Shown in pieces: positions 47,059-55,883 of a stretch of 64,000 nucleotides of DNA. A program made the position numbers and the translations under genes. The notes beneath the pieces were generated by a model that worked only from the letters and a program-made list of their open reading frames with translations, did no database searches and was not told where the DNA came from. The DNA lies in the NCBI RefSeq assembly GCF_031884435.1, contig NZ_CP134779.1:2852001-2916000 (forward strand). Direction: 5' to 3'. Position 1 is the stretch's first letter; each line of letters opens with the position of its first letter. The DNA is from Bosea sp. 685. Lineage in GTDB: Bacteria > Pseudomonadota > Alphaproteobacteria > Rhizobiales > Beijerinckiaceae.

Positions 47059-47076
47059 GCGTGTTTTCCGACCCTG
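47059..47076 (+). promoter_or_regulatory. Island motif copy 12 (before second BON-oleate hydratase)
   Basis: GCGTGTTTTCCGACCCTG, 157-175 bp before the BON gene ATG. Confidence 0.65.
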
Positions 47077-47233
47077 TCGCGACGGCGGCGGTGCCGCGTA
47101 GCCTGACCTGGGCTGGATGATCCGATCGACAAGCACGGCAGCGCTCGTTTCGGATCGTGGTCGGCTGATCTGTCGGAGCCTGCCGCGTAGCGCGGTGGCA
47201 CAGCTCCCTCATCCGAAGATTAGGGAGCCAACG

Positions 47234-47884
47234 ATGTCTCACGACACAGAACTGCAGAAGTCCGTTCTCGCCGAGTTGAGCTGGGAGCCCAGCATCAGCT
47301 CCGCCCATATCGGCGTCACCGCCGATAATGGCGTGGTCTCGCTCTCGGGCCATGTCGAAAGCTTCATGGAAAAGCACGCGGCCGAAAGCGCCGCGCGCCG
47401 CGTCAAGGGCGTCAAGGCCGTCGCCGAAGAGATTGAGGTCCGCCTTCCGTTCCATGTGAAGCGCGCTGACGACGAGATCGCCGCCGCGGCCGTCAACCGA
47501 TTGTCCTGGGATGTCTCCATCCCCAAGGACACCGTGAAGGTGACAGTCGATCAGGGGTGGGTCACGCTAAGCGGCCAGGTCGAATGGCACTATCAGAAGG
47601 ATGCGGCTGAACTCGATATCCGCGGTCTTTTCGGCGTTCTCGGCGTCTCCAGCCAGATCACGATCAAGCCGCAGGTCGATACCGCCAATCTCAGCGACCA
47701 GATCACCCATGCCTTGCATCGCTCCTGGTTCTTTGATCCCAAGACCGTCTGGGTGAACGCAACGGGCGGCAAGGTGCGACTGACCGGCACCGTCCACAGC
47801 TGGCATGATCGGCAGGTCGCCGGCGATACGGCCTGGGCAGCGCCCGGCACCACGGCCGTCGACAACGAAATCGCCGTCATCTGA
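47234..47884 (+). CDS. BON-domain protein (three BON domains)
   Basis: 216 residues from ATG 47234 after TAGGGAGCC. Three BON units, first LSWEPSISSAHIGVTADNGVVSLSGHVESF and last VWVNATGGKVRLTGTVHSWHDRQVAGDTAWAAPGTTAVDNEI. Close paralogue of the protein at 29789; identical length and order, so an old duplication. No signal peptide. Probably cotranscribed with oleate hydratase, 79 bp downstream. Confidence 0.9.
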   Translation: MSHDTELQKSVLAELSWEPSISSAHIGVTADNGVVSLSGHVESFMEKHAAESAARRVKGVKAVAEEIEVRLPFHVKRADDEIAAAAVNRLSWDVSIPKDTVKVTVDQGWVTLSGQVEWHYQKDAAELDIRGLFGVLGVSSQITIKPQVDTANLSDQITHALHRSWFFDPKTVWVNATGGKVRLTGTVHSWHDRQVAGDTAWAAPGTTAVDNEIAVI

Positions 47885-47963
47885 CGATACATGCGCCATC
47901 GGTCCCAATCACGGAACGATGGCGCATTCGTATCAACCGATCTGCAGCCAGGAGTTTGCCATC

Positions 47964-49565
47964 GTGACGAAGATCGAACGGACTACGGATCGCAGCGCCT
48001 CGAAGGCCTATCTCGTCGGAGGCGGCATCGCGTCATTGGCGGCTGCTGCGTTCATGATCCGCGATGGCGACATGCTTGGCCACAACATCACGATCATCGA
48101 GGAATCCGGCACGATCGGCGGAAGCCTCGACGGCTCGGGATCGCCCGATGCAGGCTATGTCCTGCGCGGTGGTCGCATGATCGAGAGCAAGTATCTGTGC
48201 ACTTTCGCGCTCTTTGACTCGATCCCGACGCTCGACGATAGCCGCACGGTCACGCAGGAGATCATTGCGTGGAACGAAACCATGAAGACGTCATCGAAAT
48301 CCCGTCTCGTGCGAGACGGTGCCAGGGAGACGGCGCCGCGCTTCGGGCTTAGCGAAAAGCACATCCTGGCGATCGAACGCCTCGCGATCGAGCCCGAGTT
48401 CATCCTTGGACGGACGCGGATCTCCGATCAATTCGATGCCGCGTTCTTCAAGACCAATTTCTGGTTCATGTGGTGCACGACCTTCGCGTTCCAGCCATGG
48501 CACAGCGCCGTCGAGTTCAAGCGCTATCTGGTCCGCTTTGCTCACATGGTCTCTGGCTTCAACAGGCTGCAGGGCATCATGCGCACCACGTACAACCAGT
48601 ACGACTCGATGGTGCGGCCGTTGCAGAAATGGCTGCTGGCGCGCGGCGTCGCGTTCGAGCTCGGCACCCGCGTCACTGACCTGAGGTTCTCCGAACGCGA
48701 TGGCGTCCGCAGCGTCGACCAAATCCTCTTCGAACGTGCGGGCTCGAACGGCGCGATCACGGTCGGCGAGGCTGACTCAGTTATGGTCACGCTCGGCTCG
48801 ATGACGGAGGCGTCGAGCCTCGGGGCCATGGATCGCGTTCCGCTTATGCTGGACAAGATCGGCGGGGCTTGGTCTCTTTGGGAGAAGCTGGCGGCCAATC
48901 GGCCTGAGCTCGGCCATCCCTCCGTCTTTTCCGATCATGTCGAGGAGTCCAAATGGATCTCCTTCACCACCACGCTGCACGATCAGAGGCTCCTCGATTT
49001 CGTGCGCAACCTGACGGGAAACGTTCCAGGCGAAGGCGGGCTGATCACATTCCCGGAGTCGAGCTGGCTCGCCTCGATCGTCATTCCCCATCAGCCGCAT
49101 TTCATCGGCCAGCCTGACGATGTCAGTGTGTTTTGGGGTTATGGCCTCTCGGTCGATGCGCCCGGCGACTTCGTCAAAAAGCCGATGTCGCAATGCACTG
49201 GCCGCGAGATCATGACAGAAATCCTCGGCCATCTGCGGCTAGAGGCCGATGATGCGGCGATCATTGACGCGTGCACCTGCATTCCTTGCATGATGCCCTT
49301 CATCACAAGCCAATTCCTGCGCCGGGAAGCGGGCGACAGGCCGCAGGTTGTCCCTGACGGCTATGACAACCTGGCTCTGATGGGCCAATTCTGTGAGCTG
49401 CCCGACGATGTCGTCTTCACGGTCGAGTACTCTATTCGGTCTGCCCAAACCGGCGTTTACGCACTGCTTGGCCTGAAGCGCGAGCCACCGCCAGTCTACA
49501 AAGGGAGCTTCGACCCGCGGGTTCTCTATCGGGCGTTCCGCGCGCTTCACGACGTTGCAGCCTGA
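47964..49565 (+). CDS. ohyA: Oleate hydratase
   Basis: 533 residues from GTG 47964, which follows AGGAG with 9-bp spacing; ATG 47919 is possible. FAD-dependent enzyme that adds water to the cis-9 double bond of oleic acid, giving 10-hydroxystearate. Evidence: FAD motif YLVGGGIASLAAAAFMIRDG, ESGTIGGSLDGSGSPDAGYVLRGGRMIESKYLC, FQPWHSAVEFKRYLVRF, RTTYNQYDSMVRPLQKWL and the C-terminal VVPDGYDNLALMGQFCELPDDVVFTVEYSIRSAQTGVY. Detoxifies unsaturated fatty acids or modifies membrane lipid; unusual company in this stress island. Confidence 0.92.
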   Translation: MTKIERTTDRSASKAYLVGGGIASLAAAAFMIRDGDMLGHNITIIEESGTIGGSLDGSGSPDAGYVLRGGRMIESKYLCTFALFDSIPTLDDSRTVTQEIIAWNETMKTSSKSRLVRDGARETAPRFGLSEKHILAIERLAIEPEFILGRTRISDQFDAAFFKTNFWFMWCTTFAFQPWHSAVEFKRYLVRFAHMVSGFNRLQGIMRTTYNQYDSMVRPLQKWLLARGVAFELGTRVTDLRFSERDGVRSVDQILFERAGSNGAITVGEADSVMVTLGSMTEASSLGAMDRVPLMLDKIGGAWSLWEKLAANRPELGHPSVFSDHVEESKWISFTTTLHDQRLLDFVRNLTGNVPGEGGLITFPESSWLASIVIPHQPHFIGQPDDVSVFWGYGLSVDAPGDFVKKPMSQCTGREIMTEILGHLRLEADDAAIIDACTCIPCMMPFITSQFLRREAGDRPQVVPDGYDNLALMGQFCELPDDVVFTVEYSIRSAQTGVYALLGLKREPPPVYKGSFDPRVLYRAFRALHDVAA

Positions 49566-49995
49566 GACTGTCGCGACTGGACGTTTCAGGGCCGCGTGCC
49601 TGCGGGCAGTGCGAGCGGGCACGCTCTATTTCGTGATCGTCTTCGCTGCCGGCTTCGCTCTGGGAACGATGCGCATCCTGTTCATAACGCCAGCGTTCGG
49701 GGCGGTTCCGGCCGTTACGCTGGAAATGCCGCTGATCCTTGCGGTCGCGTGGCTGACTGCTCGCGCGATCATTTCAAGGCTCGCCATTCCTCAAGCAGCC
49801 ATGCCGCGCCTCATCATGGGCGGGTCAGCCTTCGCTTTGCTTATGACAACGGAATTCGCCCTTTCGGCCTCCCTCTTTGGAGGGGGCGGCCAGTATCTCG
49901 CCAATCTGACGACAGGCGCGGGCTTGATCGGTCTGGCGGGCCAGATCGTTTTCGCACTCGTGCCATTGGCGCAGATTTGGCTCTGCGATCGATAA
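49555..49995 (+). CDS. Small integral membrane protein of unknown function
   Basis: 146 residues if the TTG at 49555 starts; GTG 49609 is an alternative that begins just before the first helix. Four predicted helices: TLYFVIVFAAGFALG, AVTLEMPLILAVAWLTARAII, LIMGGSAFALLMTTEFALSASLF and AGLIGLAGQIVFALVPLAQIWL. Conserved-looking, no known domain. Overlaps the oleate hydratase end by 11 bp if TTG is used. Confidence 0.6.
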   Translation: MQPETVATGRFRAACLRAVRAGTLYFVIVFAAGFALGTMRILFITPAFGAVPAVTLEMPLILAVAWLTARAIISRLAIPQAAMPRLIMGGSAFALLMTTEFALSASLFGGGGQYLANLTTGAGLIGLAGQIVFALVPLAQIWLCDR

Positions 49996-50008
49996 GTGCT
50001 TGCTCGTC

Positions 50009-50383
50009 TCAGGCCTGCTGTCGCAGCTTGGCTTCGCTGAGCGCTCTTGCGATGGCCCGAACCAGATCCGCCTCCTGGAAGGGTTTTTGAAGCACGATCG
50101 CCTCAGGGCTCAGCGAAGTCTTGGTCAGCCGATCGCCGCTGACGAAAACATGCGGAATGAAGCCGTCCCTGAGGATCTCGGCGACAGCCGTCAATCCGCT
50201 GCCCTGGCGTAGGCGAGCATCGACGATCATCAGATCCGGCCGGCACCGGGTGGCTTCCCGAATGGCCTCCGCTTCGGTCGCCGCAATGCCGCTCACAACA
50301 TGCCCGAGTTCCATCAGGACCTCGGCAAGCAGCGTGGCGATGACGGGTTCATCTTCGATGACGAGCACGTGGAGCTTTGTCAT
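50009..50383 (-). CDS. Single-domain response regulator (REC)
   Basis: 124 residues from ATG 50383; the longer open frame upstream is not typical. Receiver domain: acidic pocket VLVIEDEPVIATLL, phosphorylation site LMIVDARLRQGSG (Asp), Thr/Ser and Lys switch positions VFVSGDRLTK and VLQKPF. No output domain, so a phosphorelay intermediate or a partner that acts on a kinase. It is divergent from the giant hybrid kinase, an arrangement suggesting they work together. Motif copy 13 lies about 255 bp upstream in its direction. Confidence 0.9.
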   Translation of the reverse strand: MTKLHVLVIEDEPVIATLLAEVLMELGHVVSGIAATEAEAIREATRCRPDLMIVDARLRQGSGLTAVAEILRDGFIPHVFVSGDRLTKTSLSPEAIVLQKPFQEADLVRAIARALSEAKLRQQA

Positions 50384-50568
50384 AAGGCGCCATTTTCCAA
50401 ACGAAATCGCCAGCGTGGACGACAAAGTGCAGCCGATTGGTCGATTGGCCCGGTTTTTAACCGCCAATGCGGACCAGTGATCGATTCTAGGGTCGTTCGG
50501 TTGGCCCCCGGCCATTTCACATGGCGCAAAGTGAGCCAAAAATAAATGCGCAAGAAGGCTCGCACTCG

Positions 50569-50590
50569 ATTTCGGCCCGTTGGCCGAAAT
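50569..50590. promoter_or_regulatory. Perfect 9-bp inverted repeat in the divergent region
   Basis: ATTTCGGCC (50569-50577) and GGCCGAAAT (50582-50590) with CGTT between. Shape of an operator for a dimeric regulator; function unknown. Confidence 0.4.
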
Positions 50591-50635
50591 AAGTTCCGGC
50601 TCAGAAACCAGATTAATGCGATAATACCGGAACAA

Positions 50636-50654
50636 TAAGGGTCGGAATTTACTT
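50636..50654 (-). promoter_or_regulatory. Island motif copy 13 (toward REC gene)
   Basis: Minus strand AAGTAAATTCCGACCCTT. A weaker copy; core TTCCGA kept. Reads toward the response regulator, 253-271 bp upstream. Confidence 0.5.
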
Positions 50655-50738
50655 AGAACAAGGCGGGTCGAGCCGGGCATCGTTATCAGATTATTTTATG
50701 CTCGATGTCCCCGTGAGATTTCGACGCCGCCGGCGTGC

Positions 50739-53700
50739 TTGCCGACGTTTACCTATGGCTGCGCTCTATGCATGCCAGAAAGCGCTATCTCGATGCCGGC
50801 TCGTACACATGACGACGCAACGGCAAAGGACCGCCCCGTTCAGCAGACAAAAGTGGCGCGAGGCAAGACCGCGCACTTGGACGGACCCATTGTCGTTGGA
50901 ATTGGAGCCTCAGCAGGAGGATTGGCGGCCTGCCGGAAACTGCTCGACGCCATGCCCGATACTGATGGCTTGGCATTCGTTCTCGTTCAGCACCTTGATC
51001 CCAATCACCCCAGCATGATTGCAGAACTGCTGTCTTCGCACACGTCCTTGACGGTGCGGGAGGCGAGTGAAGGCGTTCGGCTGGAGCGCGGCCATCTCTA
51101 TGTCATCGCGCCGGGCACCTCCCTCTCGGTTGTTGGGGGCGCGCTCCATGCTTCAGTCCCTCAACAGCGCCATGGGGCTCGGCTGCCGTTCGACTTTCTG
51201 CTTCAATCGCTGGCGAAGGAATACGGCTCGCGCTGCATCGCCATTGTGCTTTCAGGGACAGGCGCAGATGGCAGCGTTGGGCTCAAGGCGATCAAATCCA
51301 AGGGGGGCATCGTCTTCGCGCAAGATCCCGAGGAAGCCGGATATGACGGCATGCCCCGCAGCGCCATAGCGACGGGCGGCGTCGACCGCATCCTGCTGGC
51401 AGCCGAGATTCCCGAAGCGCTGCTTGAGAGCGCCAAAAAGATCCATGACGACCCGGCCATGATGGAGCGCGTGGCGACTGACAAGGAGCAGAGCTGGCTC
51501 GCAGACGTCATAGACCTCCTGAAAAACAACACCCGCCATGATTTCACATTCTACAAACCCGGCACCTTGCTGCGCAGGATCGAACGCCGGCGCGGGTTGG
51601 CGGGAATCGAGGCCGGCGACATGTTGGCCTATCTCGATGTCCTGCGCCAAAATCCTGCAGAGCGCGATCTGCTCGCGAAGGATTTGCTGATCAACGTCAC
51701 GAGCTTCTTTCGGGATTCGAAGACATTCTCTCTGCTGGCGGAGAGCATCATTCCCGAGATGGTCAGCAAGCAGCCGGCAGACCGGCCATTGCGCATATGG
51801 ATCGCCGGATGCAGCACGGGCGAGGAAGCCTACTCGCTGGCCATGCTGTTTCGCGAGCAGATCACCGCTGCCAAGAGTAACGTCAAACTTCAGCTTTTCG
51901 CCTCTGACATAGACGCTGACGCGGTCTTGCGCGCCCAGGAGGGGTTATATCCAAACACGATCGAGGATGCCGTCTCCGCTGACAGGTTGGCGCGATTCTT
52001 CAAAAAAGAAGGTCAAAACTACCGAATCCTGCCTGACGTGCGCGGAATGGTCGTCTTCACGGTCCAGGATCTACTGGCCGATCCGCCATTCTCGCGCCTG
52101 GACATGATTTCGTGCCGGAATGTGCTGATATACCTTCAGCCCGAAGCCCAAACGAAGATCCTCTCCCTGTTTCACTTTGCACTGCGGGAGGGCGGAACTT
52201 TGCTGCTTGGCAGCTCCGAGACCGTCAGCCACGCGGAGGGCCGCTTCGCGGTCATTGCGAAAGACCAGCGCATCTACCGTCATATCGGCCGCAGTCATCC
52301 TGGTGATGCGCGCTTCTCCGGCAGTGCGGCCGAACTTATCCGGCTTCCACAGCGTACGGGCCAGGGGCAAGCGGTCTCACGTCAGAGCGCACTTGCCGAG
52401 TTATGCAAACGCGCTGTCATCGAAGCCTATGCCCCTGCCGCGGTCCTGATCAACAGCGCCCACGAGTGCCTTTACAGTCTGGGGCCGACGGACCTCTACC
52501 TTCATGTCGCACCGGGCTACCCGAGCCATGACATTCTGGCGATGGCCCCGGAGGGCGTAAGAACCAAGTTGAGGGCCGCTATCCATAAGGCAACGCAAAG
52601 CAACGCTGCCGTGAAGCTCGATGGGATCAGGCCTCGGCGCGGCCCTCAGAATTACGCCTTCAGCATCGCGGTCCTGCCGTTGAAGCATGAGGGCGAAGCG
52701 CTCTTTCTGGTCTCCTTCATCGATGTGCCGAAACACGACAAAGCGCCGGTGGTATCGACCTCTTCAACCGACGCGCCCCGGGTCGGGGAGCTCGAACAGG
52801 AGCTCGACGCCGCAAGGGCGGAGCTCAAGGACGCCATCCGCAACCTCGAAATTTCAAGCGAGGAGCAGCGGGCGATCAACGAGGAGGCGCTCTCGGTCAA
52901 CGAGGAGTTCCAGTCGACCAATGAGGAACTGCTGACCTCGAAGGAAGAACTGCAATCTCTGAACGAGGAACTGACCGCGCTCAACGGCCAGCTCCAGGAG
53001 ACCCTGGAGCGACAACGCACGACCTCGGATGACCTGCAAAACGTGCTCTACAGCACCGACGTCGCCACCGTCTTTCTCGATCGCGATCTGAAGATCAGAT
53101 TCTTCACACCGGCCACGAAGGCGCTGTTCAAGATCATACCCGGCGATGTCGGCAGGCCGCTTGAAGACCTGAATTCACTCGCAGTCGACAGCTCTCTACC
53201 GGTAGATGCACGCACCGTACTGCAGACGCTGGCGCCGCTTGAACGGCGCATCGAGGCTCGAAATGGCGTGTGGTTCGTGCGCCGCATCATGCCCTACCGC
53301 GCTCATGACAACAGTGTCGAAGGTGTTGTCATCACCTTCACCGATATCACCGAGCAGAAGAAGACCGCACGCGCGCTCGATAATGCGCGCAAGCAGGCGG
53401 AGCTCGCCAATGTCGCCAAATCGCGCTTTCTGGCCGCTGCGAGCCACGATCTAAGGCAGCCCCTGCAGGGCCTTGCGCTGTTGCAGGGACTGCTGGCCAA
53501 GGTCGTCGAAGGCGATAAGGCCAAGACACTCGTCGCCCGGTTGAGCGATACGGTCGACGCAATGTCGGGCATGCTGAACACGCTCCTCGACATCAACCAG
53601 ATCGAAGCGGGGACCGTCCATGCCGAGATCGTGGATTTCCCGATCAAGGATTTGCTTGATCGCCTCCGGGAGGAATTCGCCTACCACGCCCAGGCGCAGG

Positions 53701-55169
53701 GGCTTGCCTTGAGGGTGGTCTCGTCAAGCCTGGTCGTTCGCAGCGATCCGCATCTGCTGGAGCAGATGATCCGCAACCTGGTCTCCAACGCATTGAAATA
53801 CACCAAGACAGGCAAGGTCCTGCTCGGGTGCAAGCGACGTGGCGGCAAGCTCTGCATCGAGATCTGGGATACCGGGATCGGCATTCCCAAGGATGAGCTT
53901 CATGCGATCTTCGACGAGTATCACCAGCTCGATAACGCCGCGCGCCAACGAAGCCTCGGTCTTGGCCTGGGATTGTCGATCGTGCAGCGCCTCGGTGGCC
54001 TGCTCGATCACGCGGTCGGGGTTCGCTCCAAGCAAAATAAGGGGTCGGTCTTTACGATCGAACTCGCCTTGCTGCGCCAAACCGCCCGTCAGCCGCAAAA
54101 GACCCAGCTGCATCTCGAGGCTGTCGCTCCTGCCCTCGATATCGCCCATCGCACAGGGACCGTACTCCTGATTGAGGATGATCCCGAACTGCACGATCTG
54201 CTTGAACTGCTTTTGAAGGATGAGGGCCACCAGGTTCTGGCGGCGACCGATGGTCTTGCCGCGCTTGCCATGATGACAAGCGGCGCGTTGCGGCCAGACG
54301 TGATCCTGTCGGATTTCAATCTGCCGAAAGGCATGAATGGCCTTGAAACCGCGGCGAAATTGCGTGAGCGGGACCACCGCGAAACGCCGGTGATCATCCT
54401 TACCGGCGACATCTCGACTGAGACCCTGCGCGCGATCAAGCTGCTGAACTGCATGCACCTGAACAAGCCCGTAAAGGTCGAGGAGGTCACGCAGGCAATC
54501 CAAAACATCCTGGAACGGAAAGCCGACCCTGAAGCGATCATCCAGACGAGAACGTTGGAAAACAATAATGAGAACCCCGAAGTTTTCATCGTCGATGACG
54601 ACCATCAGATCCGGGATACATTGCGCCTCTTCCTGGAACAGGCCGGTCACAGGGTGGCAGCCTATGCAAGCTGCGAGGGTTTCCTTGCAGCCTATCAACC
54701 CGGCGATGGCAATTGCCTTCTGGTCGACGCCTATCTTCCGGGCATGACTGGACTTCAGTTGCTTCGACATTTGAATGAGGAAGGCCATCATCTCCCTGCC
54801 ATCATGATCACTGGGAACAGCGACGTGGCGATGGCGGTGGAGGCGATGAAGACCGGCGCGTCGGACTTCATCGAAAAGCCGGTGGGCTGTACTGAACTTC
54901 TCGCCAGCGTAGCCCGCGCGATCGATCAGTCGCGCGACTCCAACCAACGCGCCGCCTGGAAGGCGAACGCCACGAAAAGCCTGGCTGGGCTGACAGCGCG
55001 GCAGCACCAGATCATGGATCTGGTTCTAGCTGGACATCCCAACAAGAACATCGCTGCAGATCTTGGCATCAGCCAGCGCACGGTCGAAAACCACCGTGCT
55101 TCGATCATGCACAAGACGGCCTCGAAGTCGCTTCCCGCCTTGGCCAGGCTGGCGCTGGCCGCGTCATAA
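50739..55169 (+). CDS. CheB-CheR-PAS-histidine kinase-REC-REC-LuxR hybrid
   Basis: 1476 residues. Domains in order: CheB methylesterase (about 50-235; GIGASAGGLAACR with catalytic Ser58, later LSGTGADGSVGL), CheR N-terminal and methyltransferase (about 250-500; WIAGCSTGEEAYSLAMLF), a long coiled coil (about 684-760; EEFQSTNEELLTSKEELQSLNEEL), PAS (about 766-880), HisKA with His903 (ASHDLRQPLQ), HATPase (N-box NLVSNALKY near 1014), receiver 1 (Asp1192), receiver 2 (Asp1330) and a FixJ/NarL-type LuxR HTH (about 1418-1476; LTARQHQIMDLVLAGHPNKNIAADLGISQRTVENH). Sensing, phosphorelay and DNA binding are in one chain. Soluble; no membrane segment seen. Confidence 0.93.
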   Translation: MPTFTYGCALCMPESAISMPARTHDDATAKDRPVQQTKVARGKTAHLDGPIVVGIGASAGGLAACRKLLDAMPDTDGLAFVLVQHLDPNHPSMIAELLSSHTSLTVREASEGVRLERGHLYVIAPGTSLSVVGGALHASVPQQRHGARLPFDFLLQSLAKEYGSRCIAIVLSGTGADGSVGLKAIKSKGGIVFAQDPEEAGYDGMPRSAIATGGVDRILLAAEIPEALLESAKKIHDDPAMMERVATDKEQSWLADVIDLLKNNTRHDFTFYKPGTLLRRIERRRGLAGIEAGDMLAYLDVLRQNPAERDLLAKDLLINVTSFFRDSKTFSLLAESIIPEMVSKQPADRPLRIWIAGCSTGEEAYSLAMLFREQITAAKSNVKLQLFASDIDADAVLRAQEGLYPNTIEDAVSADRLARFFKKEGQNYRILPDVRGMVVFTVQDLLADPPFSRLDMISCRNVLIYLQPEAQTKILSLFHFALREGGTLLLGSSETVSHAEGRFAVIAKDQRIYRHIGRSHPGDARFSGSAAELIRLPQRTGQGQAVSRQSALAELCKRAVIEAYAPAAVLINSAHECLYSLGPTDLYLHVAPGYPSHDILAMAPEGVRTKLRAAIHKATQSNAAVKLDGIRPRRGPQNYAFSIAVLPLKHEGEALFLVSFIDVPKHDKAPVVSTSSTDAPRVGELEQELDAARAELKDAIRNLEISSEEQRAINEEALSVNEEFQSTNEELLTSKEELQSLNEELTALNGQLQETLERQRTTSDDLQNVLYSTDVATVFLDRDLKIRFFTPATKALFKIIPGDVGRPLEDLNSLAVDSSLPVDARTVLQTLAPLERRIEARNGVWFVRRIMPYRAHDNSVEGVVITFTDITEQKKTARALDNARKQAELANVAKSRFLAAASHDLRQPLQGLALLQGLLAKVVEGDKAKTLVARLSDTVDAMSGMLNTLLDINQIEAGTVHAEIVDFPIKDLLDRLREEFAYHAQAQGLALRVVSSSLVVRSDPHLLEQMIRNLVSNALKYTKTGKVLLGCKRRGGKLCIEIWDTGIGIPKDELHAIFDEYHQLDNAARQRSLGLGLGLSIVQRLGGLLDHAVGVRSKQNKGSVFTIELALLRQTARQPQKTQLHLEAVAPALDIAHRTGTVLLIEDDPELHDLLELLLKDEGHQVLAATDGLAALAMMTSGALRPDVILSDFNLPKGMNGLETAAKLRERDHRETPVIILTGDISTETLRAIKLLNCMHLNKPVKVEEVTQAIQNILERKADPEAIIQTRTLENNNENPEVFIVDDDHQIRDTLRLFLEQAGHRVAAYASCEGFLAAYQPGDGNCLLVDAYLPGMTGLQLLRHLNEEGHHLPAIMITGNSDVAMAVEAMKTGASDFIEKPVGCTELLASVARAIDQSRDSNQRAAWKANATKSLAGLTARQHQIMDLVLAGHPNKNIAADLGISQRTVENHRASIMHKTASKSLPALARLALAAS

Positions 55170-55233
55170 ATCTGGCCCCCTCCCCGACTGCGGCCAAGGT
55201 CTTGTAGGCAGCAGGCTCGTGCGCGCCGAGCCT

Positions 55234-55252
55234 GCGTAGTTTCCGACGCTGG
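55234..55252 (+). promoter_or_regulatory. Island motif copy 14 (before lipoprotein-UspA)
   Basis: GCGTAGTTTCCGACGCTG, exact match to the consensus, 83-101 bp before the lipoprotein ATG and 65 bp after the hybrid kinase stop. Confidence 0.75.
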
Positions 55253-55334
55253 CGCGTGCTTTCGCTGGATTTATCGTACCCCGAACGATCGGCCAGTCGC
55301 TTTCCGAACTAGCCCTGCGTTCGAGGAATCTCCC

Positions 55335-55715
55335 ATGCGTTTGATCGCCGCTGCCCTACTCCTTGCTACCGGTCTCGCGGGTTGCCAGACCATGGAGCAG
55401 TCGCGCCGCAGTGCCGATGAGCTTTGCAGCGAGTCGGGGCTACGGCCGGGCACGCGCCCGTTCAGGAACTGCGTCAGCTCTCGCTATCGCGAAGAGCGCC
55501 GCCAGGCGGATGCGGCCGCCGGCGCACTGGTCGTGGGCGCGACCGCCGGGCTGGTCGGAGCGGCGATCGTCGCCGATGAACGGTCATACCGGTACGACAG
55601 GCGCGGCTTCTACGGCGAGCCCGGCTATTTTGGGCAGCCGGGCTATCCATACGGGCCGGGCTATGACAGCCCGCAGCCCTATCTTCGCGGCGGCTGCGAT
55701 GTCTGGGGCTGCTAG
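55335..55715 (+). CDS. Small lipoprotein with Gly/Tyr/Pro-rich tail
   Basis: 126 residues. MRLIAAALLLATGLAGC lipobox (Cys17), then a Cys-containing soluble part (LCSESGLRPGTRPFRNCVSSRY), a glycine-zipper-like hydrophobic segment AAAGALVVGATAGLVGAAIVA and a tail of GYPYGPGYDSPQPY repeats ending GGCDVWGC. Envelope-located; similar glycine-zipper lipoproteins are common in Rhizobiales. Function unknown. Confidence 0.7.
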   Translation: MRLIAAALLLATGLAGCQTMEQSRRSADELCSESGLRPGTRPFRNCVSSRYREERRQADAAAGALVVGATAGLVGAAIVADERSYRYDRRGFYGEPGYFGQPGYPYGPGYDSPQPYLRGGCDVWGC

Positions 55716-55778
55716 AGCATTTTCGAGCGAAGTGGCCACCGGTTCGCGTAGAGAAAATACGACAAAACAAGGCTCTAG
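55712..55778. repeat. REP-like palindrome
   Basis: Outer arms CTAGAGC (55712-55718) and GCTCTAG (55772-55778), with inner complementary pieces ATTTTC and GAAAAT, CGAA and TTCG. Begins inside the lipoprotein stop codon and could act as a transcription attenuator between it and UspA. Confidence 0.6.
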
Positions 55779-55883
55779 TCGCCCGTACTCGGCTTGGTCA
55801 TCGCTCCATTGTCTGTCGATCGTTCCAGGGGCGCGGTCAGCCACATCTTCGCAAAAAGCGGTTCAGCTCCAAGGAGACTGCTC

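Larger units (their letters stand above)
50384..50738. other. Divergent control region between REC gene and hybrid kinase
   Basis: 355 bp, more AT-rich than its surroundings. Contains a perfect inverted repeat ATTTCGGCC-CGTT-GGCCGAAAT (50569-50590) and motif copy 13 on the minus strand. No gene. I saw no clear plus-strand copy of the island motif. Confidence 0.6.
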
